From a bacterium (GTDB lineage Bacteria > Zixibacteria > MSB-5A5 > GN15 > FEB-12): 7,663 bases of DNA. The stretch's first letter is position 1; each line of letters starts with the position of its first letter. The position numbers were made by a program, and so were the translations under genes. Shown here one piece after another: positions 1-7,582 of the stretch. The notes under the pieces were generated by a model. That model saw nothing but the letters and a program-made list of their open reading frames with translations. It was not told where the DNA came from and did no database searches. The DNA is taken from assembly GCA_030668045.1 (NCBI GenBank), contig DAOUUR010000100.1, positions 1-7,663 of the forward strand, written 5' to 3'.

Positions 1-1
1 A

Positions 2-949
2 GCCTTCTTCGCGGTACAATTCGGACTGACCTTTCTGCTCATCCTTGCTTTCTTCCGATACCTGAAGGCTCTTGGGTTTTCTCGTCGATCAACATCGCTT
101 GGCCTGTTCCTGCTGGCATCATCCCTGCCGATACTGGCCGCTCATATTGAACCAATGCATACCTGGGACGATATATGGGCTCACCTCTTTGTCGTAATAT
201 CGCTCATATCAGTGGCTCGGCACCGATATGCTGCCAGCGCCATATTCTTTGGGCTGGCCTGCCTGGCCCGTGAGCAGAGCCTGGTACTCTTGCCGGTAAT
301 CCTGTACGCTGTCCGTCGGTTCAGCCCCGCCGCAGACTTCCGCAGGGCGACGGCACTGGTGGTGAGCGCGGCTCTTATCTACACTGTCTATTATATTCTT
401 GTGCGCGAACCACACTCGGTCTCGCCTCTTACCCGGTTTGATTTCAATTTTGAAAACAACCTGCGGGCGCGGGACACGTTCTATTCACTCTTCATGTCAT
501 TCGGCTTTGTCTGGTTCTGCGGCATCTCTTTCGTTTTGCGTCGGGCTAGAACAAATCTGGAAAGCTGGCTTAAAGGTAGTGCTCTTTTTGTTGTACCAGT
601 CACGGTCGTGATGGTCGTGTGTCTATCGGTAGCACGCGAAACCCGTCTCTTTTTCCCCCCGTTCATTGTCCTAATCCCGATCGCCTTGATTGAACTCAGG
701 AGGATCTACCAGACCCTCTGGCCTCTAGCGACTGGCAGATATCTCATACTCGGGGCGGTGGCGTCAATCGGGCTATTGGTTGCTGGATATTCTCTTGGCT
801 ATATTTTCTTTCCGCAGTTTGAGTACCGCCAATGCGCTAATTTCCACCAGCAGTGGGCTGGTGTGCACATTGGGGTAAGCTTGATTCTAATCGTGGGCTA
901 CCTGATCACGATGTTGGTCAGGCCCAAAGAAAGTGGTGAGAGACAATGA
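2..949 (+). CDS. Polytopic membrane protein, GT-C glycosyltransferase-like (5' end missing)
   Basis: The reading frame is open from base 2 to the TGA at 947-949 (315 codons). The gene therefore begins upstream of the window, and the ATG at 155 is probably internal. The product is almost entirely hydrophobic, with about nine or ten membrane-spanning stretches separated by short basic loops such as RHR, RRF and LRRAR. Two motifs recall GT-C glycosyltransferases that use polyprenyl-phosphate sugars: LAREQS followed by LVLLP, around residues 88-98 of the visible part, and RETRLFFPP before a long hydrophobic segment, like the R-Y/F-x-x-P feature near the end of the GT-C membrane core. The N-terminal part, where the catalytic Asp/Glu of the first periplasmic loop would lie, is not in the window. 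The substrate cannot be stated. It could also be an uncharacterised integral membrane protein. It converges on meaB with 19 bp between stops and no intrinsic terminator in the gap. Confidence 0.7.
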   Translation, partial: AFFAVQFGLTFLLILAFFRYLKALGFSRRSTSLGLFLLASSLPILAAHIEPMHTWDDIWAHLFVVISLISVARHRYAASAIFFGLACLAREQSLVLLPVILYAVRRFSPAADFRRATALVVSAALIYTVYYILVREPHSVSPLTRFDFNFENNLRARDTFYSLFMSFGFVWFCGISFVLRRARTNLESWLKGSALFVVPVTVVMVVCLSVARETRLFFPPFIVLIPIALIELRRIYQTLWPLATGRYLILGAVASIGLLVAGYSLGYIFFPQFEYRQCANFHQQWAGVHIGVSLILIVGYLITMLVRPKESGERQ

Positions 950-968
950 CGGTCACCCTCCGGCACTG

Positions 969-1916
969 CTACTTATCCGATGTTAATTCGCGGTAGAGTT
1001 CTTCGCCAACGGCATATGGACTCAATTTGCCGTCATAGATGCTGCTGACATACTTCTCGAATACTCCCGGTCTGGCGATCCGGTCGATAAACTCGGTTTG
1101 AAATCGATCCTTGAGAATGTTCAATATCTTTTTCTCAATACGGCTTCGGCGTTGCCGCTCGAAGGCTCCCGATTCCTTCTGATAGTCAATAAAGCTGGTC
1201 AACGAGTTGTGAAGTGCGTCGATATTTTCGTTCTTGATGGCAACAGTTGCTACTACCGGCACCGCCCAGTCTGAATCGGCTTGCTGACGCATCTGCATCG
1301 TTGTGTTCAGCTCGGAAATAATCTTCTCAGAACCGGGGCGGTCAGCCTTGTTGACTACCATGATATCGGCGATCTCCATCAGCCCGGCTTTCATCGTCTG
1401 AACAGAATCACCCGACTCCGGAACCACGACCACCAGAACAGCATCGCAGGCATCAACGATATCCAGCTCCACCTGGCCGACCCCGACTGTTTCGATCAGG
1501 ACAATATCAAAACCAAAAGCGTCCAGAACGACAGCAACGTTGTCAGTCGATGAGGACAGTCCGCCCGAGGCACCACGGGTAGCCATGGAACGGAAAAAAA
1601 CGCCGCTGCCGTGTTCAAACTCGTTCATGCGGACACGATCTCCCAGCAAGGCGCCCCCGGTGAAGGGCGATGTTGGATCGACTGCTACAATGCCTACCTT
1701 TGAGCCACCGGCAACATATGTGTGGGTGAGACGATTGACGAGGGTGGACTTACCCGCTCCGGGGGGACCGGTCACACCGATGCGGATAGCCCGACCTGAT
1801 TGCCGGTACAGATTGCCAAGAAGTTCGCGGTAACCGTCTTTGCGGTTCTCGACAAAGGATATTATCCTGGAGAGGGCCCTGAAATCACCCTGTTGAAACC
1901 GACTAAGAACTGACAT
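969..1916 (-). CDS. meaB: MeaB/ArgK-family GTPase, chaperone of methylmalonyl-CoA mutase
   Basis: This 315-residue protein is of normal length for the MeaB (ArgK) group of SIMIBI P-loop GTPases. It shows a P-loop GPPGAGKS at residues 50-57, a conserved DPTSPFTGGALLGDR stretch at 80-94, the switch segment ETVGVGQ at 142-148 and the guanine-specificity motif NKAD at 189-192. The C-terminal helical part (about 240-315) matches the family dimerisation arm. MeaB proteins gate loading of adenosylcobalamin and protect B12-dependent acyl-CoA mutases, mainly methylmalonyl-CoA mutase, in the cytoplasm. No mutase subunit lies in the window, so its client is inferred from the family. The ATG at 1914-1916 follows a TAGGAAG sequence in which TAG is the stop codon of recJ. 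The gap is 7 bp, which suggests co-transcription and translational coupling with recJ. Confidence 0.93.
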   Translation of the reverse strand: MSVLSRFQQGDFRALSRIISFVENRKDGYRELLGNLYRQSGRAIRIGVTGPPGAGKSTLVNRLTHTYVAGGSKVGIVAVDPTSPFTGGALLGDRVRMNEFEHGSGVFFRSMATRGASGGLSSSTDNVAVVLDAFGFDIVLIETVGVGQVELDIVDACDAVLVVVVPESGDSVQTMKAGLMEIADIMVVNKADRPGSEKIISELNTTMQMRQQADSDWAVPVVATVAIKNENIDALHNSLTSFIDYQKESGAFERQRRSRIEKKILNILKDRFQTEFIDRIARPGVFEKYVSSIYDGKLSPYAVGEELYRELTSDK

Positions 1917-1923
1917 CTGCTTC

Positions 1924-3669
1924 CTACAGAGTTGGCGCGAGGTTTCCTACAGTCAGTTTGATATCACGGAGCTGTACCTGAATTCTGGTCACGTCGTTCC
2001 ATGTGTTATACTCAAGAACATAGGCGATGTCAACAAGACATCCTTTCGATGATATCACTTTGGCCATATCACCAAAACCAAAACCGATCACATCAAAAAC
2101 CGCCTGACCTTTACGCACCCGCATCCGAAGATGGTTGCGTCCGACCGTGTACGGTTGTCCCAGAACCTCACAGTTGCGAGTCAGGAAAATGGGCCTCATG
2201 TTCTGCGGACCAAAAGGCGCAAACAATTCTATACTGTCCATCATGCTCTCGTTGATATCACCCAGCTCGATTTCCTGATCGACATGAAGCTTGGGAACAA
2301 CATCTTCCTCCGTCAGCATGCGCTGGGAGACCTCACGGAATTTTTCCCGAAACGCCGGAACCTGTGCCTGCTCAATGGAGAGACCCGCCGCGTACTTGTG
2401 GCCGCCATACTTCAGAAGAAGATGTTCGCATTCTTTGAGAGCTTCGCACAGATGGAATCCAGGGATCGACCGAGCCGAACCTTTACCGATTCCATTGGTA
2501 ATCGATATCAGCACCGTCGGCATGTGGTATCTCTCAACCAAACGACTGGCCACGATCCCGATCACACCCTGATGCCATCCTTCGCCAGCCAATACGATTG
2601 CTTTGTCCTCGTCAAGATCAACGATTTCATCAATCTGATTGAGCGCTTCCTTGAGCGTCTCGCCATCGATCTCCTTGCGCCGCCGATTTTCCTCGTCAAG
2701 GCGACGGGCGATTTCCTGAGCAACCTGTTCGTCTTTGGTGGCCAACAGGCGGATTGCTTCGCGCGCATTGCCCAAACGTCCCAGCGCATTGATGCGTGGA
2801 GCCAGAATGAAAACTACCTGCCCGGTGCTGATACGCTTGCCCATCAGACCGGAAACGAAGATCAACGATTTCAGTCCCGGCTTGGTTGTTCGCGCGACCT
2901 GCTCAATTCCAAAACGCGTCAATATACGGTTTTCGCCTACCAGCGGAACGATATCGGCAGCCGTCCCCATTGCCACCAGATCAAGATGTTCTTCCAACTC
3001 GGATTCATCCTGATTCAGCGATTGATAGATGGCCTGAGCAAACTTGAAGGCAACTCCAACCCCGGAGAGCTGTTCACCATAATTACAGTCATGTTGCTTG
3101 GGATTGATGATGGCCAGCGCTTCAGGCAAAGTGTCGCCCGGCTCGTGATGATCGGTGACGACTACATCTACCCCCTGCGAACTGGCGTATGCTATCTCGT
3201 CAACAGCCGTAATGCCGGTATCAACCGTGATAATGAGACTCACACCTTTTGCCTTCGCCTGGTCGATACCATCAACGGAAAGACCGTAACCTTCCGTCAA
3301 TCGATTCGGAAGATAGAAACCTACCTGAGCTCCAAGCTTGTTGAGAACTATGTATAGCAACGATGTTGCCGTGATTCCATCGACATCGTAGTCGCCATAG
3401 ATTATGATTTTCTCGTTTTCCATAAAGGCACGACCAATCCGCTCGACACCTTCACGCATTCCTATCATGGAGAACGGATCATTTAGATCGGTCAGTTTGG
3501 GGTTGAGAAAACTGTCAACCAGCTCGGGCGTATCCATCCCTCGATTGATCAGCACTTCAACTATCAACGGCGAGAGACCTGTGGCGGTTGACAATTGCTC
3601 AAGTGTATCCTGATCAGCCTTGGGAGCCATTACCCACTTGAGGGATTGTGGCTTGTGCATGACGACCAT
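1924..3669 (-). CDS. recJ: Single-stranded-DNA-specific 5'-3' exonuclease RecJ
   Basis: RecJ degrades single-stranded DNA 5' to 3' in RecF-pathway recombination, mismatch repair and base excision repair. The protein (581 residues from this start) has the DHH phosphoesterase core: DYDVDG at 93-98, DTG at 150-152, DHH at 173-175 and the Asp of MGTAAD at 239, which together supply the metal ligands. PRINALGR lies at 291-298. The DHHA1 domain follows with GWHQGVIGIVASR at 364-376 and GGHKYAAG at 422-429, then a C-terminal OB-like domain. The frame is open further upstream to an ATG at 3732, but that start lies within the RNase P RNA gene. I prefer the ATG at 3667-3669, preceded by GGAGG at 3674-3678; an ATG at 3658-3660 in the same frame is also possible. 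RecJ is usually about 560-580 residues, in line with this choice. meaB follows 7 bp after the stop. Confidence 0.95.
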   Translation of the reverse strand: MVVMHKPQSLKWVMAPKADQDTLEQLSTATGLSPLIVEVLINRGMDTPELVDSFLNPKLTDLNDPFSMIGMREGVERIGRAFMENEKIIIYGDYDVDGITATSLLYIVLNKLGAQVGFYLPNRLTEGYGLSVDGIDQAKAKGVSLIITVDTGITAVDEIAYASSQGVDVVVTDHHEPGDTLPEALAIINPKQHDCNYGEQLSGVGVAFKFAQAIYQSLNQDESELEEHLDLVAMGTAADIVPLVGENRILTRFGIEQVARTTKPGLKSLIFVSGLMGKRISTGQVVFILAPRINALGRLGNAREAIRLLATKDEQVAQEIARRLDEENRRRKEIDGETLKEALNQIDEIVDLDEDKAIVLAGEGWHQGVIGIVASRLVERYHMPTVLISITNGIGKGSARSIPGFHLCEALKECEHLLLKYGGHKYAAGLSIEQAQVPAFREKFREVSQRMLTEEDVVPKLHVDQEIELGDINESMMDSIELFAPFGPQNMRPIFLTRNCEVLGQPYTVGRNHLRMRVRKGQAVFDVIGFGFGDMAKVISSKGCLVDIAYVLEYNTWNDVTRIQVQLRDIKLTVGNLAPTL

Positions 3670-3673
3670 AAGG

Positions 3674-3678
3674 CCTCC
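3674..3678 (-). promoter_or_regulatory. recJ Shine-Dalgarno site, sequestered in a hairpin
   Basis: GGAGG precedes the ATG at 3669 with a 4-nt spacer and decides the start. It lies inside a predicted hairpin (3670-3694): AAGCCUUC pairs with GGAGG-C-CUU with one bulged C at 3673, and two further A-U pairs leave a four-base loop. The hairpin starts at the base next to the predicted 3' end of RNase P RNA. No U-run follows, so it is not an intrinsic terminator. I worked out the pairing by hand. Confidence 0.6.
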
Positions 3679-3694
3679 AAATTTTTGAAGGCTT

Positions 3695-4061
3695 GGAAAG
3701 CAGGAAATAAGCCGAGTTCTGTAATTCGCCAAAACGAACCAACAGCCATTTATCTTGATTGCCGGTTGCCCGACAATTCTTTGCGGCCTACCCGGGAATC
3801 ATAACGGGGCGAATCAACCCCTCTTCCCCTATTTGGCCTTGCTCCGGGCGGGGTTTACCCGCTACCGAAATCTCTGACGGCAGCCGTGGTCTCTTACACC
3901 ACGATTTCACCCTTACCTGCCTTGCGGCGGGCGGTATAGTTTCTGCGGCACTTTCCGTCGGATCACTCCGCCCCGGCGTTACCGGGCGCCCTGATTCTGT
4001 GGAGTTCGGACTTTCCTCACTCTAGATTAGTAGCTAAAGCGCGACTGTTTCTCCTACTTTC
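3695..4061 (-). ncRNA. rnpB: RNase P RNA, bacterial type A
   Basis: This is the catalytic RNA of RNase P, which removes 5' leaders from tRNA precursors. On the minus strand it carries the signature GAGGAAAGTCC (complement of 4008-4018) near the 5' end. Further along come GGAAAGTGCCGCAGAAA, GGTAAGGGTGAAA, GTAAGAGACCACGG, GGTAAACCCC, GCAAGGCCAAATAGG, GGGTAGGCCGC, AGATAAATGGCTG and ACAGAACTCGGCTTAT near the 3' end, in the order expected for type A. I set the ends from helix P1: bases 4061-4050 pair with 3696-3707 in 12 consecutive pairs including G-U, giving about 367 nt. A compact P3 also forms, CGCTTTAG against CTAGAGTG around an 8-nt loop. The gene follows guaB by 57 bp and precedes recJ by about 25 nt. 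Exact mature ends could be off by a few bases. Confidence 0.96.
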
Positions 4062-4075
4062 ACAAGCACTCGTTA

Positions 4076-4103
4076 AATATATCAAACAACAACACTTCTA
4101 CAA
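4076..4103 (-). promoter_or_regulatory. Possible sigma70-type promoter for rnpB
   Basis: In the 57-bp gap between guaB and rnpB, the minus strand has TATATT (4076-4081) as a -10 candidate and TTGTAG (4098-4103) as a weak -35 at 16-bp spacing. Transcription would begin about 8 nt before the P1 helix. The -35 matches consensus at only three of six positions. rnpB might instead be read through from guaB and processed. Confidence 0.3.
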
Positions 4104-4110
4104 TATCAGA

Positions 4111-5612
<1,502 letters not shown>

Positions 5613-5623
5613 TCAGAGAGCCA

Positions 5624-5636
5624 TAACTGCCAGTTA
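5624..5636. repeat. Perfect 13-bp dyad over the zinc-ribbon gene stop codon
   Basis: TAACTG-C-CAGTTA is a perfect inverted repeat with a single central base. It contains the TAA stop of the zinc-ribbon gene and lies 41 bp upstream of the guaB start. The central gap is too small for an RNA hairpin, so if it is functional it would be a DNA-level site. No second copy was seen in the window. It may be chance. Confidence 0.3.
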
Positions 5637-6350
5637 ATTTGAGATCACTTCGTCCCAAAATAGGAGACGCCCGCAACTTTCACAAGTGTGGATGCGGTCC
5701 GCTTTCCGTATCTCCTGGACTTTCTTTGGCGTAAGCGACTTGTAGCACGACCCACAGGCTCGTTTCTTAACCACGACCACCGCATCACCACCACGGCTGC
5801 GACGAACCCGCTCATACATTGAGAGCGTTTGCCTGGAAATAGATGACTTGACCCCCTCGCGCTCCTGTTGCTTGCCGGACATCACATCGCCGATCGAATC
5901 AACTTTTTCCTGAAGTATCTCCAGTTGGTGCTTATTGTTCTCTTCAACCTTGGAGCACTTGTCCTTGTGTTCGTCAATTTCCTTTTCCATCCCACCAATC
6001 GCTTCAATCGTCTCCAGGAGGTCTGTTTCCATCTCCGAGATGGCCGCCTTGCTGACATCAATTTCGGCAACGAGGGCATCGTATTCCTTGTTGGTCTTGA
6101 TCGACATCATCTGTTGCTGATACTTCTGCAACTCTGATTCTCTGGTAGCGATTTCGAGCTCAAGGTTCTTCTGCCTGATTCTGCTTTCTTCCAGAGCCAG
6201 GGTGGTCGTCTCAAAAGCCTGCTTTGCCTCCTGTATCTCACGAGTGAGATTTTCCATCATGTCTGGCAAGTATTCTTTTGATCTTTCCAACTCCCCACAG
6301 TCGTAGTCAATTACCTGGAGTTTGAGAAGTAACCCGAGGTCATCATTCAT
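5634..6350 (-). CDS. Coiled-coil protein with C-terminal C4 zinc ribbon (PF02591 / CdsZ-like)
   Basis: The 238-residue protein has two parts. Residues about 5-170 are rich in Glu, Lys, Gln and Leu with heptad-like spacing and should form a long helical hairpin or coiled coil. This includes the family-typical KTNKEYDALVAEI at 85-97. After a basic RVRRSRGGDAV linker comes a C4 zinc ribbon with CGSC (Cys199, Cys202) and CESC (Cys223, Cys226), ending in GRLLFWDE. This matches the PF02591 family, which includes chlamydial CT398/CdsZ and mycobacterial Rv2229c. Molecular function is poorly known; CT398 was reported to bind sigma54 and secretion components. The predicted start could be a GTG at 6356, but GTG is the tail of a nine-base Shine-Dalgarno match (AAGGAGGTG), so the ATG at 6348-6350 is the likely start. 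Family members often lie next to rnpB; here guaB lies between. Confidence 0.9.
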   Translation of the reverse strand: MNDDLGLLLKLQVIDYDCGELERSKEYLPDMMENLTREIQEAKQAFETTTLALEESRIRQKNLELEIATRESELQKYQQQMMSIKTNKEYDALVAEIDVSKAAISEMETDLLETIEAIGGMEKEIDEHKDKCSKVEENNKHQLEILQEKVDSIGDVMSGKQQEREGVKSSISRQTLSMYERVRRSRGGDAVVVVKKRACGSCYKSLTPKKVQEIRKADRIHTCESCGRLLFWDEVISN

Positions 6351-6356
6351 TGCCAC

Positions 6357-6361
6357 CTCCT
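6357..6361 (-). promoter_or_regulatory. Strong Shine-Dalgarno site of the zinc-ribbon gene
   Basis: The minus strand reads AAGGAGGTGGCA before the ATG at 6350, a nine-base complement to the 16S anti-SD with about 5 nt of spacing after AGGAGG. The GTG codon at 6354-6356 belongs to this match, which argues against it as the start. A CGCCG-attc-CGGCG hairpin (6368-6381) lies about 7 nt upstream and may expose or limit the site. Confidence 0.75.
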
Positions 6362-6388
6362 TAGAACCGCCGGAATCGGCGACCTAAC

Positions 6389-6423
6389 AAAAAACGCACC
6401 CACCGGATTCCCGGTTGAATGCG
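6389..6423 (-). terminator. Intrinsic terminator downstream of the tRNA pair
   Basis: On the minus strand, CGCA (6420-6423) pairs with TGCG (6395-6398), and ACCGG pairs with CCGGT around a four-base loop, with a small internal loop between the two stems. Six T follow directly (6389-6394). It could end the tRNA transcript. It also lies only about 30 nt before the Shine-Dalgarno site of the zinc-ribbon gene, so that gene needs read-through, or regulated anti-termination. Confidence 0.7.
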
Positions 6424-6542
6424 CTATCTTTAATACCTTCCGATATCGCCGTCCTCCGCTGAGCGGGGACAAGGGCAGTATTCGAAAGATACGCCTTTTT
6501 CGCGTGAACAAGAGTTTGAGATTCACCATCGTCTCTATCAAT
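6424..6542 (-). other. Hairpin-rich spacer between tRNA-Val and the terminator
   Basis: This 119-nt stretch contains two clear hairpins on the minus strand. In 6474-6495, GGC-GTAT pairs with ATAC-T-GCC. In 6451-6470, GTCC-CCGC pairs with GCGG-A-GGAC around a three-base loop (8 bp, one bulged A). I recognise no riboswitch or T-box signature. A 60-codon frame (ATG at 6529, stop TGA 6347-6349) runs through both hairpins and the terminator and overlaps the zinc-ribbon start as ATGA. It lacks a good Shine-Dalgarno site and is very basic, so I do not call it a gene. The spacer may be a tRNA trailer or a regulatory leader. Confidence 0.45.
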
Positions 6543-6616
6543 TGGGCAATACTGGATTTGAACCAGTGACCTCTCGGATGTGAACCGAACGCTCTAACCA
6601 ACTGAGCTAATTGCCC
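6543..6616 (-). tRNA. tRNA-Val (anticodon CAC)
   Basis: A full cloverleaf of 74 nt. The acceptor stem is GGGCAAT with ATTGCCC and discriminator A. The D arm is GCTC-AGTTGGTT-AGAGC, the anticodon arm TTCGG-TTCACAT-CCGAG (one G-U pair), and the T arm ACTGG-TTCAAAT-CCAGT. Loop positions 34-36 read CAC, which decodes GUG. The 3' CCA is not encoded, because the genome continues AT after the discriminator, so CCA must be added by nucleotidyltransferase. It follows the CAU tRNA by 18 nt and is surely co-transcribed with it. Confidence 0.95.
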
Positions 6617-6634
6617 AGGACTCTCCTAAATTAA

Positions 6635-6708
6635 TGGGCCCTGCAGGACTCGAACCTGCGACCCGCTGATTATGAGTCAGCTGCTCTAACCAACTGAGCT
6701 AAGGGCCC
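6635..6708 (-). tRNA. tRNA with CAU anticodon, probably tRNA-Ile2 (lysidine), otherwise elongator Met
   Basis: A full cloverleaf of 74 nt. The acceptor stem is GGGCCCT with AGGGCCC and discriminator A. The D arm is GCTC-AGTTGGTT-AGAGC, the anticodon arm GCTGA-CTCATAA-TCAGC, and the T arm GCAGG-TTCGAGT-CCTGC. The anticodon is CAU. It is not the initiator: the acceptor begins with a paired G1-C72 and the anticodon stem lacks the three G-C pairs. The C4-G69 and C5-G68 pairs and the overall similarity to E. coli and B. subtilis Ile2 favour the TilS-modified tRNA that reads AUA. No CCA is encoded. Confidence 0.93.
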
Positions 6709-6728
6709 ATATTTTGGTCAGACCATAT

Positions 6729-6756
6729 ATTTAACTCACAGTTGATCGAGAGTCAA
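6729..6756 (-). promoter_or_regulatory. Promoter of the tRNA operon
   Basis: On the minus strand, TTGACT (6751-6756, five of six to the -35 consensus) is followed after 16 bp by TTAAAT (6729-6734, four of six to the -10 consensus). Transcription would start roughly 14 nt before the first tRNA. A second, overlapping TTGACT lies 5 bp further upstream. The gap from 6709 to 6922 otherwise holds nothing I recognise except a 12-bp palindrome CGCCCCGGGGCG at 6901-6912, just after the nitrilase stop and without a T-run. Confidence 0.55.
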
Positions 6757-6922
6757 GTCAATAAACAAAAAAGGAAATGTTCTTGTTCCAACATTATCAA
6801 ATTCCGCAACTCTCAATAGATCCAATATTCCCGAAATCGGCACAATTGCATATTTATTAACAAGTTACCTGTGTGACCAACTGTCGACCGCCATTAGCAG
6901 CGCCCCGGGGCGATCCGAGCTG

Positions 6923-7582
6923 TTACAACTCGACCCTGAGAATTGTCTCGCTGGACCGGTCGGCTTCGGCCAAAATAGTACCATCGGAACCAACAACCAT
7001 CGAGCAACCCCCAAACACGTTGGCACCATCGTCGCCAACCGCGTTGATTCCCACAATATTGACGCCGGTTTCAACCGCCCGCCGCACCAGTAACTCGCGC
7101 CAATCGGCGATTCTAACACTGGGCCAGGCAGCTGGAACAAAAATGATCCCCGGCTGCGCCTCTTTGAGAGCCTCAAAGACTGCATCGAAACGCAGATCGT
7201 AGCAGATAGCGATTCCAAGGCGACCATGCGCTGTGTCAAAAATTCCCGGCCGGGTGCCAGCCTGATAGATTTTATCCTCATTCATCGGGGAAAACAGATT
7301 CTGCTTGTCGTATATCTGGTATGACTCCCCGTAAGAATATAGATATGAGTTGCGCAGACTGCTGCCATCTCTACGCGGCAGGCCGAGCAGGACACCACAG
7401 TCGAACGCCTTCAAAGATTCCCGAACGTCGTCAAAGTCGGGAAACCGGTTGCTTTGATAAAGACACCCCGAAGTAGCCAATTCGCCAAGACAGACCAAAT
7501 CAGCCGACTCAGACGACGCCGTGCGGAGAGACGCCAGATAGTCGAAATTAAGTATATCCTTTTGAACGATAACAATATGCAT
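6923..7582 (-). CDS. Nitrilase-superfamily amidohydrolase, omega-amidase (YafV/Nit2)-like, short form
   Basis: The 219-residue protein has the Glu-Lys-Cys catalytic triad of the carbon-nitrogen hydrolase fold: Glu34 in LGELATSG, Lys93 in YDKQNLFSP and Cys127 in ICYDLRF. The later DWRELLVRRAVE, GINAVGDDG and SMVVGSDGTILAEAD segments resemble the E. coli YafV omega-amidase (HWQALLTARAIE, GCNRVGSDG). Omega-amidases remove the amide from alpha-ketoglutaramate or alpha-ketosuccinamate as metabolite repair; the substrate here is inferred. It is shorter than the usual 250-280 residues, with a compressed stretch between the Glu and the Lys, but start, stop and frame look intact. The ATG at 7580-7582 has GGAAGG about 10 nt upstream. 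The gene ends 167 bp before the tRNA promoter. Confidence 0.88.
   Translation of the reverse strand: MHIVIVQKDILNFDYLASLRTASSESADLVCLGELATSGCLYQSNRFPDFDDVRESLKAFDCGVLLGLPRRDGSSLRNSYLYSYGESYQIYDKQNLFSPMNEDKIYQAGTRPGIFDTAHGRLGIAICYDLRFDAVFEALKEAQPGIIFVPAAWPSVRIADWRELLVRRAVETGVNIVGINAVGDDGANVFGGCSMVVGSDGTILAEADRSSETILRVEL

Noticed and set aside
2131..3357. Plus-strand open frame of 408 codons
   Set aside because: It lies entirely antisense to recJ, whose DHH and DHHA1 motifs are unambiguous. The antisense product shows no recognisable family, and it has no supporting context.
3759..4025. Plus-strand open frame of 88 codons
   Set aside because: It is antisense to the RNase P RNA gene, which accounts for the base composition and the lack of stops.
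6424..6542. T-box or purine riboswitch upstream of the zinc-ribbon/guaB genes
   Set aside because: I looked for a T-box core, a specifier stem and a purine aptamer and saw none. Only generic hairpins and the terminator are visible.
6901..6912. CGCCCCGGGGCG palindrome as a terminator of the nitrilase gene
   Set aside because: It is GC-rich and symmetrical, but no T-run follows on either strand and the stem would have little loop.
6865..7281. Minus-strand frame of 138 codons and its plus-strand counterpart over the nitrilase gene
   Set aside because: Both are out-of-frame shadows of the nitrilase-like gene, which has the full catalytic triad.
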